From assembly GCA_020072785.1 (NCBI GenBank), contig JAIQGG010000002.1, positions 868,001-932,000 on the forward strand: 64,000 bases of DNA, read 5' to 3'. Position 1 is the stretch's first letter; the number at the start of each line of letters is the position of its first letter. Below, piece after piece: positions 8,691-18,310 of the stretch. Position numbers and translations under genes: made by a program. This DNA is from Terriglobia bacterium (GTDB taxonomy: Bacteria; Acidobacteriota; Terriglobia; Acidiferrales; UBA7541). The notes below the pieces were generated by a model. That model worked only from the letters and a program-made list of their open reading frames with translations, was not told where the DNA came from and did no database searches.

Positions 8691-10949
8691 ATGTGGCTGC
8701 CGATTTGGAATGGCGAAGACCAGGGACCATTCAGCAGGATGCGGCGCAGTGTTTCGGACCCGGCGCACGGGCAGGAAACACATTTCCTGAAAGCAAACAC
8801 TCTGCGATGCGTAGTCCTGGGAGTCTTGTCTCTGTCGTTATGCTGGATTATTGCCGCTGCGCAGGAAAGCGATATCGGTTGGCCGCGGACGGTCCAATCC
8901 AATGGCGAGCAGATCCAGATCTATCAGCCGCAAGTGGACAAGTGGGAAGGGGGAAGGCTGGAAGGACGTGCGGCCATCGTAGTCACGCAGCGCAATTTGC
9001 CGCAGGCCATATACGGAGTGGTCTGGCTCTCGGCGCGGACCACCCTCGACCAGGACAAGCGGCTCGTCACTCTCTATGACATCGAGGTCACGAAAGCGGC
9101 GTTTCCCTCCGCGGGGAGTCAAGAGCCGGTGTACGTGTCCAAGCTGACGAAGGCTTTGCCGCAATGGAACCTGAGCATTGGGCTGGACCGCCTATTCGCG
9201 GACCTGGCGATCACGCAAACCGAGGAAAAGGCTAAAGGCGACGCGCTGAACGCAGCTCCGCCCAGGATCTATGTCCGCCAGAATCCTGCGGTACTCATTT
9301 TGATAGATGGCCAGCCAGTGCTCCAGAAGGTGCCCGATACCAACCTGATGCGGGTGATCAACTCCCCCGCAGTGATCGTTCTGGAGACCGACACCGGCAG
9401 GTACTTCTTGCAAGGCGAGGGCTATTGGATGACCGCTTCCAGCCTGGATGGTCCCTGGAGCAAGGCCGTCAAGCCGCCGAGTTCGCTGCTGACGGTTTCG
9501 AAGATGGAGGAGCAGGCCGGCGGTGTGAATGCTGCAAAAGCGGCCCCGAGCTCATTGAGGCCTCCTCCGGAGGTCATCGTAAGCACGGAGCCCGCGGAGC
9601 TGGTCCAGCTTCAGGGCGAAGCGCAATTTTCCCCCATCGGCAGAACGCAATTGCTGTACGTGAAAAACACCGACAGCGATCTCTTCATGAACTTGCCGCA
9701 GCGGAGCTATTACGTGCTGCTGTCTGGGCGGTGGTTCAGCGCCCCGAAGCTGGAAGGTCCCTGGGAATCTGTCGCGGGCTCGGCACTGCCAGCGGATTTC
9801 GCGCACATCCCGGCCGGGCATCCCAAAGGAGATGTGCTCGCGAGCGTCCCCGGCACGGCGCAGGCGCGGGATGCCGTGGTCGCGGCACAAGTGCCGCAGA
9901 CCGCGACCGTGGACCGGAGGAAAGCAACATTCACCGCGATCTATGACGGCGAACCGCAATTCAAGCCCATCGCGGGCACGGACATGATGTACGCCGCCAA
10001 CTCCCCGAACGACATCATCGTCGTGGGAGGAAAATATTATGCGGTGAGCGATGGCGTGTGGTTCGTATCCGATAGCGCGCTCGGACCCTGGGCGGTCTGC
10101 GACTTTGTTCCGCCCAAAATTTATGCGATGCCACCAACTTCGCCGGTGTATCACGTGAAGTATGTCTACGTTTACGATGCGACGCCGGATTTCGTGTACG
10201 TCGGATATACGCCGGGATATTTTGGGGCGTTCATTTGGGATGGCGTCGTGGTGTACGGGACGGGGTTCTGGTATCCGGGCTGGTGCACCGACTACTGGTG
10301 TGGCTGGCCATGGACCTGGGGCTTCGGATTCCATTACATGTACTGGGGTGGCGGCTTCTACTGGCGGCCCTGGTACCCCAACCGTTGGTATTGGCACCCT
10401 TGGCCCTATCAACGTGGCGGCTACGGTGTGTGGAACCGCCGCGTATTGTATAACCGCTCGGTCGAAAGGACGGTCAGCCGGATCAGCCTGCGCAATGCAA
10501 GTGTGTACGACCGGTGGAAAGAACCCGCGGTGTTCAGCCGCCGTCCAGTTCCTCTGCGGCCCTCCGGAGCGGGGGGTGCGCGTCCCGGAATCACGCCGCG
10601 AAGGCCAACCCCAGGAAGAGCGGCGCCAACCAGGCCTGACCTGTACGCAGGGCGGGATGGGCAGGTTTACACGCACAGGAATGACGGCTGGTACCGGCGC
10701 GACGGACGGAATTGGGAGAGGGTCGAACCCCGGCCTTCTGCACCCGGAGCCAGACCCCAGGCTGCCCCGGCTCGGCCGAGCACGGGGCGCCCGAGCAGTA
10801 CGGTCGGAGATCTCCAACGTGAGCGACAAGCGCGCATTCAGGGAGCCAACCGGACCCGTCAGTACCGCAGCATGAGCCCGCCACGCGGGACAGGCGGGCG
10901 TGTACCAAGCGGTGGGGGAAGACCACCCGCTGGTGGAAGACCGCATTGA
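8691..10949 (+). CDS. Exported aromatic-rich protein with repeated 'W-x(n)-LxGPW' modules
   Basis: 752 residues, function unknown. GGAGG (8679-8683) supports ATG 8691. A hydrophobic segment at about residues 39-57 (CVVLGVLSLSLCWIIAAAQ) suggests export or anchoring. Three similar modules are visible: YFLQGEGYWMTASSLDGPW (about 242), YYVLLSGRWFSAPKLEGPW (about 341) and YYAVSDGVWFVSDSALGPW (about 447). After these comes a Trp/Tyr/Gly-rich stretch (about residues 500-585). Next is a Pro/Arg/Gly-rich low-complexity region containing DGQVYTHRNDGWYRRDGRNW. The composition suggests a periplasmic or surface protein. The last 35 or so residues are echoed by a remnant before the second vWA gene (12059-12104). 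Confidence 0.75.
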   Translation: MWLPIWNGEDQGPFSRMRRSVSDPAHGQETHFLKANTLRCVVLGVLSLSLCWIIAAAQESDIGWPRTVQSNGEQIQIYQPQVDKWEGGRLEGRAAIVVTQRNLPQAIYGVVWLSARTTLDQDKRLVTLYDIEVTKAAFPSAGSQEPVYVSKLTKALPQWNLSIGLDRLFADLAITQTEEKAKGDALNAAPPRIYVRQNPAVLILIDGQPVLQKVPDTNLMRVINSPAVIVLETDTGRYFLQGEGYWMTASSLDGPWSKAVKPPSSLLTVSKMEEQAGGVNAAKAAPSSLRPPPEVIVSTEPAELVQLQGEAQFSPIGRTQLLYVKNTDSDLFMNLPQRSYYVLLSGRWFSAPKLEGPWESVAGSALPADFAHIPAGHPKGDVLASVPGTAQARDAVVAAQVPQTATVDRRKATFTAIYDGEPQFKPIAGTDMMYAANSPNDIIVVGGKYYAVSDGVWFVSDSALGPWAVCDFVPPKIYAMPPTSPVYHVKYVYVYDATPDFVYVGYTPGYFGAFIWDGVVVYGTGFWYPGWCTDYWCGWPWTWGFGFHYMYWGGGFYWRPWYPNRWYWHPWPYQRGGYGVWNRRVLYNRSVERTVSRISLRNASVYDRWKEPAVFSRRPVPLRPSGAGGARPGITPRRPTPGRAAPTRPDLYAGRDGQVYTHRNDGWYRRDGRNWERVEPRPSAPGARPQAAPARPSTGRPSSTVGDLQRERQARIQGANRTRQYRSMSPPRGTGGRVPSGGGRPPAGGRPH

Positions 10950-11008
10950 GAATTGCCGAACAAATTCCCGATGCGCGAAGGCACGAAGATTGGCGACAGG
11001 AGGTTTCC

Positions 11009-11950
11009 ATGAGAGGTCGAAACATTGCGTGGGTAATGGTTATTGGACTGCTGGTCGCGATGGCCGGAGCCGCGGTAGCCTGGGCATCGCAGCAAGGCGC
11101 TTCATCCTCGACGGTTCCGGTGACCTTTGTTGTTTCCGTCGAAGCAAATCAAGGGAAGGACGTTCCCACCATCCACCGCGAGGACATCCGGGCATTTCAA
11201 GGCCGCGATCGCCTGCAAGTGACCGAGTGGGTTCCTTTGCAAGGTGAGCATGCCGAACTCGAGCTGTACGTGCTGTTGGACGACGGGAGCGACCCGGTGA
11301 TCGGATTGCAGTTCGACGATTTGCGCCAATTCATGAACGCGCAACCCGCTTCCACGGCGATTGCGGTGGGTTATATGCGCTACGGCACGGTGAATATTGT
11401 TCAGAAGTTCACCAAGGATCACGCCCAGGCAGGGAAAGCGCTACGCCTCCCCATGGGTGTCTCCGGCATCTCTGCCAGTCCTTATTTGTCCATCTCAGAT
11501 TTGATTAAAGGCTGGCCGGAAAGCCCCGCGCGCCGCGAAATCTTCATGATTTCGAGTGGCATCGACCCGCTGCAACCAGGTCCCAATGATACCTATCTGG
11601 CAGAGGCGATCAACCGAGCGCAACGAGCGGGTATCCAGATCTATACAATTTACGCATCCAGTGCAGGCCATTTCGGCCACTCCTTCTGGAGAATCAACTG
11701 GGGGCAAAACAATCTCTCCCAGCTGGCCGATGAGACTGGCGGGGAAGCCTATTTCCAGGGCTTTCAAACGCCTATCTCCTTCACACCTTTCCTTGAGCAG
11801 TTTGCGGATCGCCTTAAGCATCAATACCGGCTCACGGTCCTCGCCAAGCCCGGGGAAAAGGCCGGTTATCAACGCATAAGGCTGGAAACCGAAGTGCCAA
11901 ACGCGGCACTTGTGGCGGCGGACAGAGTCTATGTTCCAGCCGCGAAATAG
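11009..11950 (+). CDS. Exported VWFA-related Acidobacterial-domain protein, copy 1
   Basis: 313 residues with an N-terminal signal segment (VMVIGLLVAMAGAAVAWA). It fits the 'VWFA-related Acidobacterial domain' family: VPVTFVVSVEANQGKDVPTI, then the vWA strand ELELYVLLDDGSDP, REIFMISSGIDPLQPG, and NLSQLADETGGEAYF near residue 238. The MIDAS motif DxSxS is degenerate (DDGSDP), so metal binding is doubtful. Start chosen at 11009 from AGGAGG at 10998-11003; the frame is open from 10946. Function is unknown; vWA proteins usually mediate protein contacts outside the cytoplasm. Copy 2 follows at 12155. Confidence 0.88.
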   Translation: MRGRNIAWVMVIGLLVAMAGAAVAWASQQGASSSTVPVTFVVSVEANQGKDVPTIHREDIRAFQGRDRLQVTEWVPLQGEHAELELYVLLDDGSDPVIGLQFDDLRQFMNAQPASTAIAVGYMRYGTVNIVQKFTKDHAQAGKALRLPMGVSGISASPYLSISDLIKGWPESPARREIFMISSGIDPLQPGPNDTYLAEAINRAQRAGIQIYTIYASSAGHFGHSFWRINWGQNNLSQLADETGGEAYFQGFQTPISFTPFLEQFADRLKHQYRLTVLAKPGEKAGYQRIRLETEVPNAALVAADRVYVPAAK

Positions 11951-11969
11951 TTTGCGTCCAGTGCATGCC

Positions 11970-12040
11970 TGACAGGGAAGCGGTCAACTATCTGTGTGAC
12001 CGCGCAGCGGTCAACCAGCCGGTGAACCGCGAAGCGTCAG
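11970..12040. repeat. Cluster of GACCGC hairpin repeats between the two vWA genes
   Basis: Three degenerating copies follow each other: 11970-11988 (TGACAGGGAAGCGGTCAAC), 11996-12015 (GTGACCGCGCAGCGGTCAAC) and 12022-12040 (GTGAACCGCGAAGCGTCAG). They lie about 20 bases after the first vWA stop codon and about 115 bases before the second vWA start. Confidence 0.78.
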
Positions 12041-12058
12041 GACTGGACATTTTGCATG

Positions 12059-12104
12059 GCGAACCGGACGCAGCGGGACCGCAGCATGAGCCCGCCAAGC
12101 GGGA
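12059..12104 (+). pseudogene. Remnant of the 3' end of the aromatic-rich protein gene
   Basis: 12059-12104 matches 10845-10890, the last part of the 752-residue gene, at 39 of 46 positions. Read in the same frame, both encode ANRT...RSMSPP. The following leader (CACAAAGATTGGCGAAGGGAGG) matches the first vWA gene leader. This shows that the vWA duplication carried a piece of the upstream gene, since reduced to a scar. It is in frame with the second vWA gene, so a start at 12056 would be an artefact. Confidence 0.75.
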
Positions 12105-12154
12105 AGAACGGGAGCGCAACGGCGTGGCACAAAGATTGGCGAAGGGAGGATCCC

Positions 12155-13093
12155 ATGCGAGGCCGGAACATTGCGTGGTTCACGGCTAGCGCGCTGCTGA
12201 TCGCAATGGCCGGGGCCGCAGTATCCCGGGCAGCCCAGCAAGGCGCCGCATCCTCGAGGGTTCCCGTCACCCTGATTGTTTCCGTTGAAGCGAGGCAAGG
12301 CAAGGAGATTCCCCTCATCAACCGCGAGGACGTCCGGGTGTTCCAAGGACGCGAGCGGCTTCAGGTGACGGAGTGGGTTCCACTACAAGGCGACCAGGCC
12401 GAGGTGGAATTATTCGTGCTGATCGACGACGCGATGGAGACGACTGTCGGTTCCCGCTTGAACGATATCCGTCAATTCCTGCTGGCGCAACCGGCCACCA
12501 CGGCGATCGGCGTGGCTTACATCCGCCATGGCACCTTGCAAGTTGTTCAGAAGCTCACAAAGGACCACGCACAGGCCGGAAAGGCGTTGCGGCTCCCCAT
12601 CGGCCAGAGCGGGGCGGTAAATCCCTACCTCTCCATTCCGGACTTGATCAAACGCTGGGCGGAGAGCCCGGCGCGCCGCGAGATCTTGCTGTTCTCGGAC
12701 GGTGTGAACCGGCTGCAGGATGGCCCCAACGATTTCTATCTGGCGGAGGCCGTGGACCGCGCACAACGCGCCGGAATTCAAATTTCCACGATCTACTGTT
12801 CCGGTGCGGGGCATGGGGGCCACAGCTTCCGGAGATTTCACTGGGGGTTGAACAATCTCTCGCAGTTGGCCGATGAGACCGGCGGCGAAGCCTATTCTCA
12901 GGGCTTCCAAATGCCGATCACTTTCACGCCTTTCCTGGAGGAGTTTGCGGATCGCCTCAAGCATCAGTACCGGCTCACGGTTCTCGCCAAGCCCGAGAAG
13001 AAGGCGAGCTATCAACGCATCCGGGTGGAGACCGAAGTGCCCAATGCGGACCTCGTGGCTGCGGAAAGGATTTTTGTTCCGGCAGCGAAATAG
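12155..13093 (+). CDS. Exported VWFA-related Acidobacterial-domain protein, copy 2
   Basis: 312 residues, clearly paralogous to copy 1 along its whole length: MRGRNIAW start, signal segment, NREDVRVFQGRERLQVTEWV, LSIPDLIKRWAESPARREI, FADRLKHQYRLTVLAKP. The MIDAS position is again degenerate (LIDDAMET instead of LDDGSDP). ATG 12155 is preceded by GGGAGGA. The pair arose by tandem duplication that included leader sequence and a fragment of the preceding gene. Divergence between copies suggests both are kept under selection. Confidence 0.88.
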   Translation: MRGRNIAWFTASALLIAMAGAAVSRAAQQGAASSRVPVTLIVSVEARQGKEIPLINREDVRVFQGRERLQVTEWVPLQGDQAEVELFVLIDDAMETTVGSRLNDIRQFLLAQPATTAIGVAYIRHGTLQVVQKLTKDHAQAGKALRLPIGQSGAVNPYLSIPDLIKRWAESPARREILLFSDGVNRLQDGPNDFYLAEAVDRAQRAGIQISTIYCSGAGHGGHSFRRFHWGLNNLSQLADETGGEAYSQGFQMPITFTPFLEEFADRLKHQYRLTVLAKPEKKASYQRIRVETEVPNADLVAAERIFVPAAK

Positions 13094-13333
13094 GGTGCAT
13101 GCATAAGTCCAAGTGCTTCGGACAGGCGGAAACGCGGATTAAGCTCCCGAGACTCTTTAGCCGACAGATGTGCATTGTAAGGCACGATGAAACAGTGGAA
13201 GACTATGTCGTCTCGCGTTTGCGGCGGGCGCGAAAACATGGTTCCGGCTAGACGTTTTCGGGGGTTCGGGAATCAAACGGGGCGATCTGGCACAACCGTG
13301 CAGAACGAATTTGAAACACCGATTGGCTTACAA

Positions 13334-14158
13334 ATGAATCGCGGGGGACCGGTGGCGAACGCGGCAGCTGTTGTGGCGACAGGGATCACGCGCCGGTTCG
13401 ATTCGCTTACTGCAGTTGATCACCTCAACTTCACCACGGCAAGAGGCCTCATCTTCGGCTTGCTCGGGCCGAATGGCGCAGGCAAGAGCACACTCATCAA
13501 GATGCTGATTACGCTGCTGCCCGTGAGTGAGGGAACGGCGCTGGTGGCCGGCTTCGATATCGTCCGTGAGCCGAGAGAGGTGCGCCGGAGGATCGGCTAT
13601 GTGCCGCAGATGCTTTCTGCCGATGGCGAACTCACCGGCTACGAAAACCTGCTTATTTCCGCAAAACTGTATGGTATTCCGTACGCCGAGCGCCAGAAGC
13701 GCATTTCCCAGGCGCTCGAATTCATGGAACTCGCCGGCGTGGGCGACCAGCTCGTGAGCCGTTATTCCGGCGGCATGGTGCGCCGGCTCGAAATCGCGCA
13801 GGCCATGATGCATCGGCCCACGGTGTTGTTTCTCGATGAGCCCACCATAGGACTCGATCCGGTGGCAAAACATTCCTTCTGGCAACGCATCCGGGATCTG
13901 CGCCGCGAATATGGCACCACCATCTTTATGACCACGCATGACATGGAAGAAGCCGAAAGCCTCTGCGAGATCGTGACCTTCATGCATCGGGGAAAAATTG
14001 CCGCGAGTGGTTCGCCTGCCGAACTGCGGGCCGCCTTGGGACCAGCGGTGACCCTCGACGACGTGTTCATTCACTATACCGGTGCATCGATCTTGGAAGC
14101 AGGAGGAGACTTCAGAGATGCCGCCCGAACTCGCCTCACCGCCCGCCGCCTGGGCTGA
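13334..14158 (+). CDS. ABC exporter ATP-binding protein (DrrA-like)
   Basis: 274 residues. Walker A is GPNGAGKST (about residue 45), the Q-loop region is YVPQMLS, the signature YSGGMVRRLEIAQAM is a variant (YSGGM), Walker B is TVLFLDEPTIGLDP, and the switch is TTHDMEEAE. This is the ABC-2 (DrrA/NodI) type nucleotide-binding subunit that powers drug, lipid or polysaccharide export. The ATG at 13334 begins just before the domain; the frame is open from 13187. The permease gene starts within its 3' end (14118), so the two are translationally coupled. Confidence 0.9.
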   Translation: MNRGGPVANAAAVVATGITRRFDSLTAVDHLNFTTARGLIFGLLGPNGAGKSTLIKMLITLLPVSEGTALVAGFDIVREPREVRRRIGYVPQMLSADGELTGYENLLISAKLYGIPYAERQKRISQALEFMELAGVGDQLVSRYSGGMVRRLEIAQAMMHRPTVLFLDEPTIGLDPVAKHSFWQRIRDLRREYGTTIFMTTHDMEEAESLCEIVTFMHRGKIAASGSPAELRAALGPAVTLDDVFIHYTGASILEAGGDFRDAARTRLTARRLG

Positions 14159-14939
14159 AATCGCCAGGCCGGGAGATTTCTTCGTCCAGACCTTTGCCGT
14201 GGCCGAAGCGGACGTTCGCAAGCTCATCCACGATCCGGTGGAGCTTTTTACACGAATGGTGCAGCCTGTGCTGTGGCTGCTGATCTTCGGCGAGGTCTTC
14301 ACGCGCACGCGAGCAATTCCAACCGGCGGCCTCAGTTACCTGGATTTCATAACGCCGGGTATTCTGGCGCAAAGTGTGCTCTTCGGGGCAATTTTCTACG
14401 GCATTTCCCTGATCTGGGAGCGCGATCTCGGGATCGTGCATAAGTTTTTAGCCAGCCCGGCGCTGCGCACCTCGCTGGTGCTGGGCCGCGCCATTTCCTC
14501 GACGGTGCGAAGCTTTTTCCAGACGTTTCTCTTGTATGTGATTGCCGAGCTTCTCGGTGTCCACTTGAGGTTTGGCGTCAAGGCTCTAGCGGGGGTGCTG
14601 GCAACGGTAGCGCTTGGCTCGGCTATTTTTGCGACCTTTTCACTCATCGCCGCTTGCGTCGTCAAATCGCGCGAGCGCTTCATGGGTATCGGCCAGGTGC
14701 TGACGATGCCGCTGTTCTTTGCGAGTAACGCCATTTATCCGCTGAGCTTGATGCCTTCGTGGCTGCGCGCGATTTCCTCGCTCAATCCGCTCACCTATCA
14801 GGTAGACGCCCTGCGCGATCTGATGCTCATCGGCGGAACGAGCACGTTTGGCCTGCTCATGGATTTCGGCGCGCAAATCCTGGCGCTGACTGTGCTGCTC
14901 GCGATTGCCACGAAGCTCTATCCTAGAATCGTTACTTGA
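14118..14939 (+). CDS. ABC-2 type permease (DrrB-like)
   Basis: 273 residues with about six hydrophobic segments, for example MVQPVLWLLIFGEVF, FITPGILAQSVLFGAIFYGI and QILALTVLLAIATKLY. FFASNAIYPLSLMPSWLRAISSLNPLTY is the typical ABC-2 permease tail region (split here at PLSLMP). It pairs with the ATPase gene it overlaps by 41 bases. AGGAGGAG lies 10-17 bases before ATG 14118. The exported substrate is unknown. Confidence 0.88.
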   Translation: MPPELASPPAAWAEIARPGDFFVQTFAVAEADVRKLIHDPVELFTRMVQPVLWLLIFGEVFTRTRAIPTGGLSYLDFITPGILAQSVLFGAIFYGISLIWERDLGIVHKFLASPALRTSLVLGRAISSTVRSFFQTFLLYVIAELLGVHLRFGVKALAGVLATVALGSAIFATFSLIAACVVKSRERFMGIGQVLTMPLFFASNAIYPLSLMPSWLRAISSLNPLTYQVDALRDLMLIGGTSTFGLLMDFGAQILALTVLLAIATKLYPRIVT

Positions 14940-15191
14940 TCCGGACATCGCGCTGCCCCCGGAGGTCAGCCAGGGATTCATCCCAGCCAGTCGGGCCTTC
15001 GCGAATCGCCGAGGCTGTGCAGAAGCTGAGGAGGAAAGAACACTGCGCGAGTGCGCGATATCACGCATTGCCAACGTATATTCCCCGTGTGGAGCGAGAG
15101 AATTTACTGAAAAGAATAGACTTATCAAGAACTGCAACTGGAACGGAGGATGCTCCAGTGAGAATGTGCAGTTAGAGAAGGGGAGGCGCTT

Positions 15192-16397
15192 GTGCCAGCC
15201 GATACTCATACTATCGAGATCCAACTGGATCAGGCTGCTCAAAAGAAAGCAGCGGGCTCGCTGCCCCCTCCCGAACCTCCGCAGCGCACACCGCCAAAGA
15301 CCTGGGTTCGCACGGCGCTGATTGTAGGAGCACTCGGACTAGCAGTGATAGGAGTGTCCCTCCGGGTTCTGCCAGGTTTGCTTCGAAAACCACCACAGAA
15401 TGTGGTCGCCGCTAGCGGAAGAATCGAAGGGCGGGAAGTTACGCTTGCTCCCAAAGAGATCCAGGGACGGATCCAGAGCCTGCTGGTAGACGAAGGGCAG
15501 TCCGTCAAGAAGGGGCAACTGCTGGCGGAATTGGAATCGAAGCAGCTGGATGCGCGCTTTGCGAGTCTTGGCGCCAACGTCGCGAACCTGGATCAGCAGG
15601 TCAAACAAGCTTCGATCGATGTGATCTACACAACGAAGCACACGGCTGCCTCGGCCGCCGCGGCGGAGGCTGCAGTGAGCAGCGCGAAAGCGCACCTGAC
15701 CCGGGCAAGAGCCGTCCTGGAAAATGCCGGCGTGGAACGGGATCGCGCCCTTGGTCTGTACCGGGAACAGGTAATTGCCAAAAGTGTCCTCGACCAGGCC
15801 ACCATGACCTACGAGACAAGCGTGGCCGATGCGAACGCAGCGGAGAAGGATATCTCCCAGGCGGAAGCCAATCTAGCGGTGGCGCAGGCCTCGAAAGATA
15901 CGGTGGCGCTCAAGCTCCAACAGCTCCGGGCCCTGCAGGAAAGCCGGCGTGCGGCGGAAGCGCAACTTGAGGAAGCCCGGGCCAACCTCGCCGAGCGCAA
16001 TATTTACGCTCCGACAGACGGTACGATCCTTTCGCGGCCGGTGGAAGCCGGCGACGTCGTCAGCTCCGGTTCTCCAATTTTCGTCATGGTAGATATGAGC
16101 CGCCTGTACCTGAAGGTCTACATCCCCGAGCCGGAGATCCCCAAGATCAAGCTGGGAGACGAAGCGGACATTACGGTGGACGCCTTTCCGGGCAGAACGT
16201 TTGCCGCGCGCGTCAGCAAGATCTACCAGCAGGCGGAATTTACGCCCAAGAACGTGGAGACGAAGGAGGAGCGGGTCAAGCTGGTATTCGGTGTCGAACT
16301 GACGTTTGTGAAGCCGGAAAGAATCCTCAAGCCCGGAATGCCCGCGGATGCCGCGATCCACTGGAAGGCCGCACAAGCCCAGCCGGGATCGAAATGA
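15192..16397 (+). CDS. HlyD-family membrane fusion protein
   Basis: 401 residues. A proline-rich cytoplasmic N-terminus is followed by one membrane segment (ALIVGALGLAVIGVSLRVL, about residues 42-60). Next come a biotinyl-lipoyl-like half (SGRIEGREVTLAPKEIQGRI, LLVDEGQSVKKGQLLAEL), an alpha-helical coiled-coil region (about 110-260), and the returning half (NIYAPTDGTILSRPVEAGDVV). It would link an inner-membrane ABC exporter to the outer membrane. GTG start at 15192 with GGGAGG 5 bases upstream. Its stop overlaps the ATG of the next gene (ATGA), so it belongs to the following ABC set, as in the YhiI-RbbA-YhhJ arrangement. Confidence 0.9.
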   Translation: MPADTHTIEIQLDQAAQKKAAGSLPPPEPPQRTPPKTWVRTALIVGALGLAVIGVSLRVLPGLLRKPPQNVVAASGRIEGREVTLAPKEIQGRIQSLLVDEGQSVKKGQLLAELESKQLDARFASLGANVANLDQQVKQASIDVIYTTKHTAASAAAAEAAVSSAKAHLTRARAVLENAGVERDRALGLYREQVIAKSVLDQATMTYETSVADANAAEKDISQAEANLAVAQASKDTVALKLQQLRALQESRRAAEAQLEEARANLAERNIYAPTDGTILSRPVEAGDVVSSGSPIFVMVDMSRLYLKVYIPEPEIPKIKLGDEADITVDAFPGRTFAARVSKIYQQAEFTPKNVETKEERVKLVFGVELTFVKPERILKPGMPADAAIHWKAAQAQPGSK

Positions 16398-18310
16398 GCG
16401 CCGCAGCGCAGCCGGTCATTGAAGTAAAGGAACTCTGGCGGTTCTATGGGCGCTGGAAAAAGGTTGAAGCGGTTCGCAACGTCTCCTTCGAGGTCTGGCG
16501 CGGAGAGATCTTTGGTTTGATCGGGCCGGACGGAGCCGGCAAGACGAGCATCATTCAGACGCTGGCCGGCGTCCTGAAAGCACACCGCGGCTCCGTCTCG
16601 GTCGGCGGAATCGACGTCCTTGCCAATCCCGAGGCGGTGAAAGGCCCGATTGGGTACATGCCCCAGGGGCTGGGAGTGAATCTGTATGAGAGCCTCTCGG
16701 TGCAGGAAAACATCGAGTTTTTTCGCGACCTCCGGAAATTGCCCGAGAAAACCTACCAGGAAAATCGCGCGCACCTTCTGAACATGACCCGCCTGGGCCC
16801 GTTCGTGAAGCGCCGCGCGGGCAATCTTTCGGGGGGAATGCGGCAAAAGCTGGCCCTCATCTGTGCGCTCATTCATCTGCCCGATGTGATTCTGCTCGAT
16901 GAGCCGACGACCGGAGTGGATCCGATTTCGCGGCAGGAGTTCTGGCAGATCATCCGCGGTCTGGTGCAGGAGCGAAAAGTGACGGTGCTTCTGAGCACCT
17001 CCTACATGGATGAAGCCGAACGCTGCCACCGGGTTGCGCTGCTGCACTCCGGGAGGATCATCGAGCAGGGAGACCCGGAAGACCTCCGGGCCAAAGCCGC
17101 CGGGCAATTCGCGGCCATCCAGGCGGAGCCGCAGACGTCGGCGCTCAGAATCCTGCAGTCCCGGGACGACGTGCTTTCGACCGAGGCCTTCGGAAAAACG
17201 CTGCACATTCGCTTCGAGGGCGACCTCAAAAAGATCGAAATGGCCTTGCGCGCCGAGCAGATTAACGTCTTGGATGTCGCGCGGCAAGAACCCGATTTGG
17301 AAGATCTGTTCCTGCAGCTTCTTTCTTCCGGGAAACAACAGCGGCCGGAACTGCACATTCCGGCCTCCCGCGCCGCAGATCTTCCCGTCACGGTCCGGAG
17401 CCAAGCGGTAACCAAGCGCTTTGGTGATTTTGTTGCCGTGGACTCGGTGGACTTGGACGTGCACAGGGGGGAGATCTTCGGGCTGCTGGGGCCAAACGGT
17501 GCAGGGAAGACCACCCTCATCAAGATGATGTGCAGTCTTTTGGAGCCCAGCGCCGGATCGATTCAAGTGGTGGGTTTTGATATCCAGTCGGAAAAGCAGC
17601 GTGTCTGGGACCAGATCGGCTACATGTCACAGCATTTCTCGCTGTACCGGGATTTAACCGTCCGGCAAAACCTGCGGCTTTACTCCGACCTCTACGGGGT
17701 GCGGAACGCGAATTTTCGCGATTTGATGAAGTCGCTGGGGCTCGAGGAATTCGCATCGCGGCTGGCAGGTGACCTGCCCACGGGGTTCCGGCAGAGGTTA
17801 TCGCTTCTTTGTGCGGTGCTGCATGGGCCGCCGGTTCTTTTCCTGGATGAACCGACATCCGGAGTCGATCCGGTGGCGCGGCGTACGTTCTGGGACCTGA
17901 TCTACTCGCTTTCGCGGGAGTCCGGGGTCACCATCCTGGTCTCGACGCACTATATGAATGAAGCCAACCACTGCGACCGGCTCGGCCTGATGCATCAGGG
18001 CCGCCTGATCGCCGTGGACACGCCTGCAGGCCTGAAGCAGACCTCCGAGCGGCGTTCCGGCAGGCTGCTGGCGATCCACACGCCCGGATTCCGCGAGGCG
18101 TTTGACGTGCTCCGACCTGTCTATCCAGGCGCCTTTCTGTACGGAGACAGAATCCACCTGCGGAGCTTCGATGCCCGATTCGATGAACGCAGGGTGCTGT
18201 CCCTTCTGAGCCAGGCAGGCATCACGGACATACAAACCAGCGAGCCACAGCTTTCCATGGATGAAACCTTCATCGACTTCATCCGGACCGCGGAGATGGT
18301 TCATGCTTAG
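16394..18310 (+). CDS. ABC exporter ATPase with two nucleotide-binding domains
   Basis: 638 residues. NBD1 has Walker A GPDGAGKTS (about residue 46), signature LSGGM and Walker B VILLDEPTTGVDP. NBD2 has Walker A GPNGAGKTT (about 366), a divergent signature LPTGFRQRL and VLFLDEPTSGVDP. This duplicated layout is that of the RbbA/YhiH-type ATPase serving YhhJ-like permeases. The weak signature in NBD2 suggests unequal sites, which is common in that family. It overlaps the HlyD gene by four bases upstream and the first permease gene by eight bases downstream. Confidence 0.9.
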   Translation: MSAAAQPVIEVKELWRFYGRWKKVEAVRNVSFEVWRGEIFGLIGPDGAGKTSIIQTLAGVLKAHRGSVSVGGIDVLANPEAVKGPIGYMPQGLGVNLYESLSVQENIEFFRDLRKLPEKTYQENRAHLLNMTRLGPFVKRRAGNLSGGMRQKLALICALIHLPDVILLDEPTTGVDPISRQEFWQIIRGLVQERKVTVLLSTSYMDEAERCHRVALLHSGRIIEQGDPEDLRAKAAGQFAAIQAEPQTSALRILQSRDDVLSTEAFGKTLHIRFEGDLKKIEMALRAEQINVLDVARQEPDLEDLFLQLLSSGKQQRPELHIPASRAADLPVTVRSQAVTKRFGDFVAVDSVDLDVHRGEIFGLLGPNGAGKTTLIKMMCSLLEPSAGSIQVVGFDIQSEKQRVWDQIGYMSQHFSLYRDLTVRQNLRLYSDLYGVRNANFRDLMKSLGLEEFASRLAGDLPTGFRQRLSLLCAVLHGPPVLFLDEPTSGVDPVARRTFWDLIYSLSRESGVTILVSTHYMNEANHCDRLGLMHQGRLIAVDTPAGLKQTSERRSGRLLAIHTPGFREAFDVLRPVYPGAFLYGDRIHLRSFDARFDERRVLSLLSQAGITDIQTSEPQLSMDETFIDFIRTAEMVHA

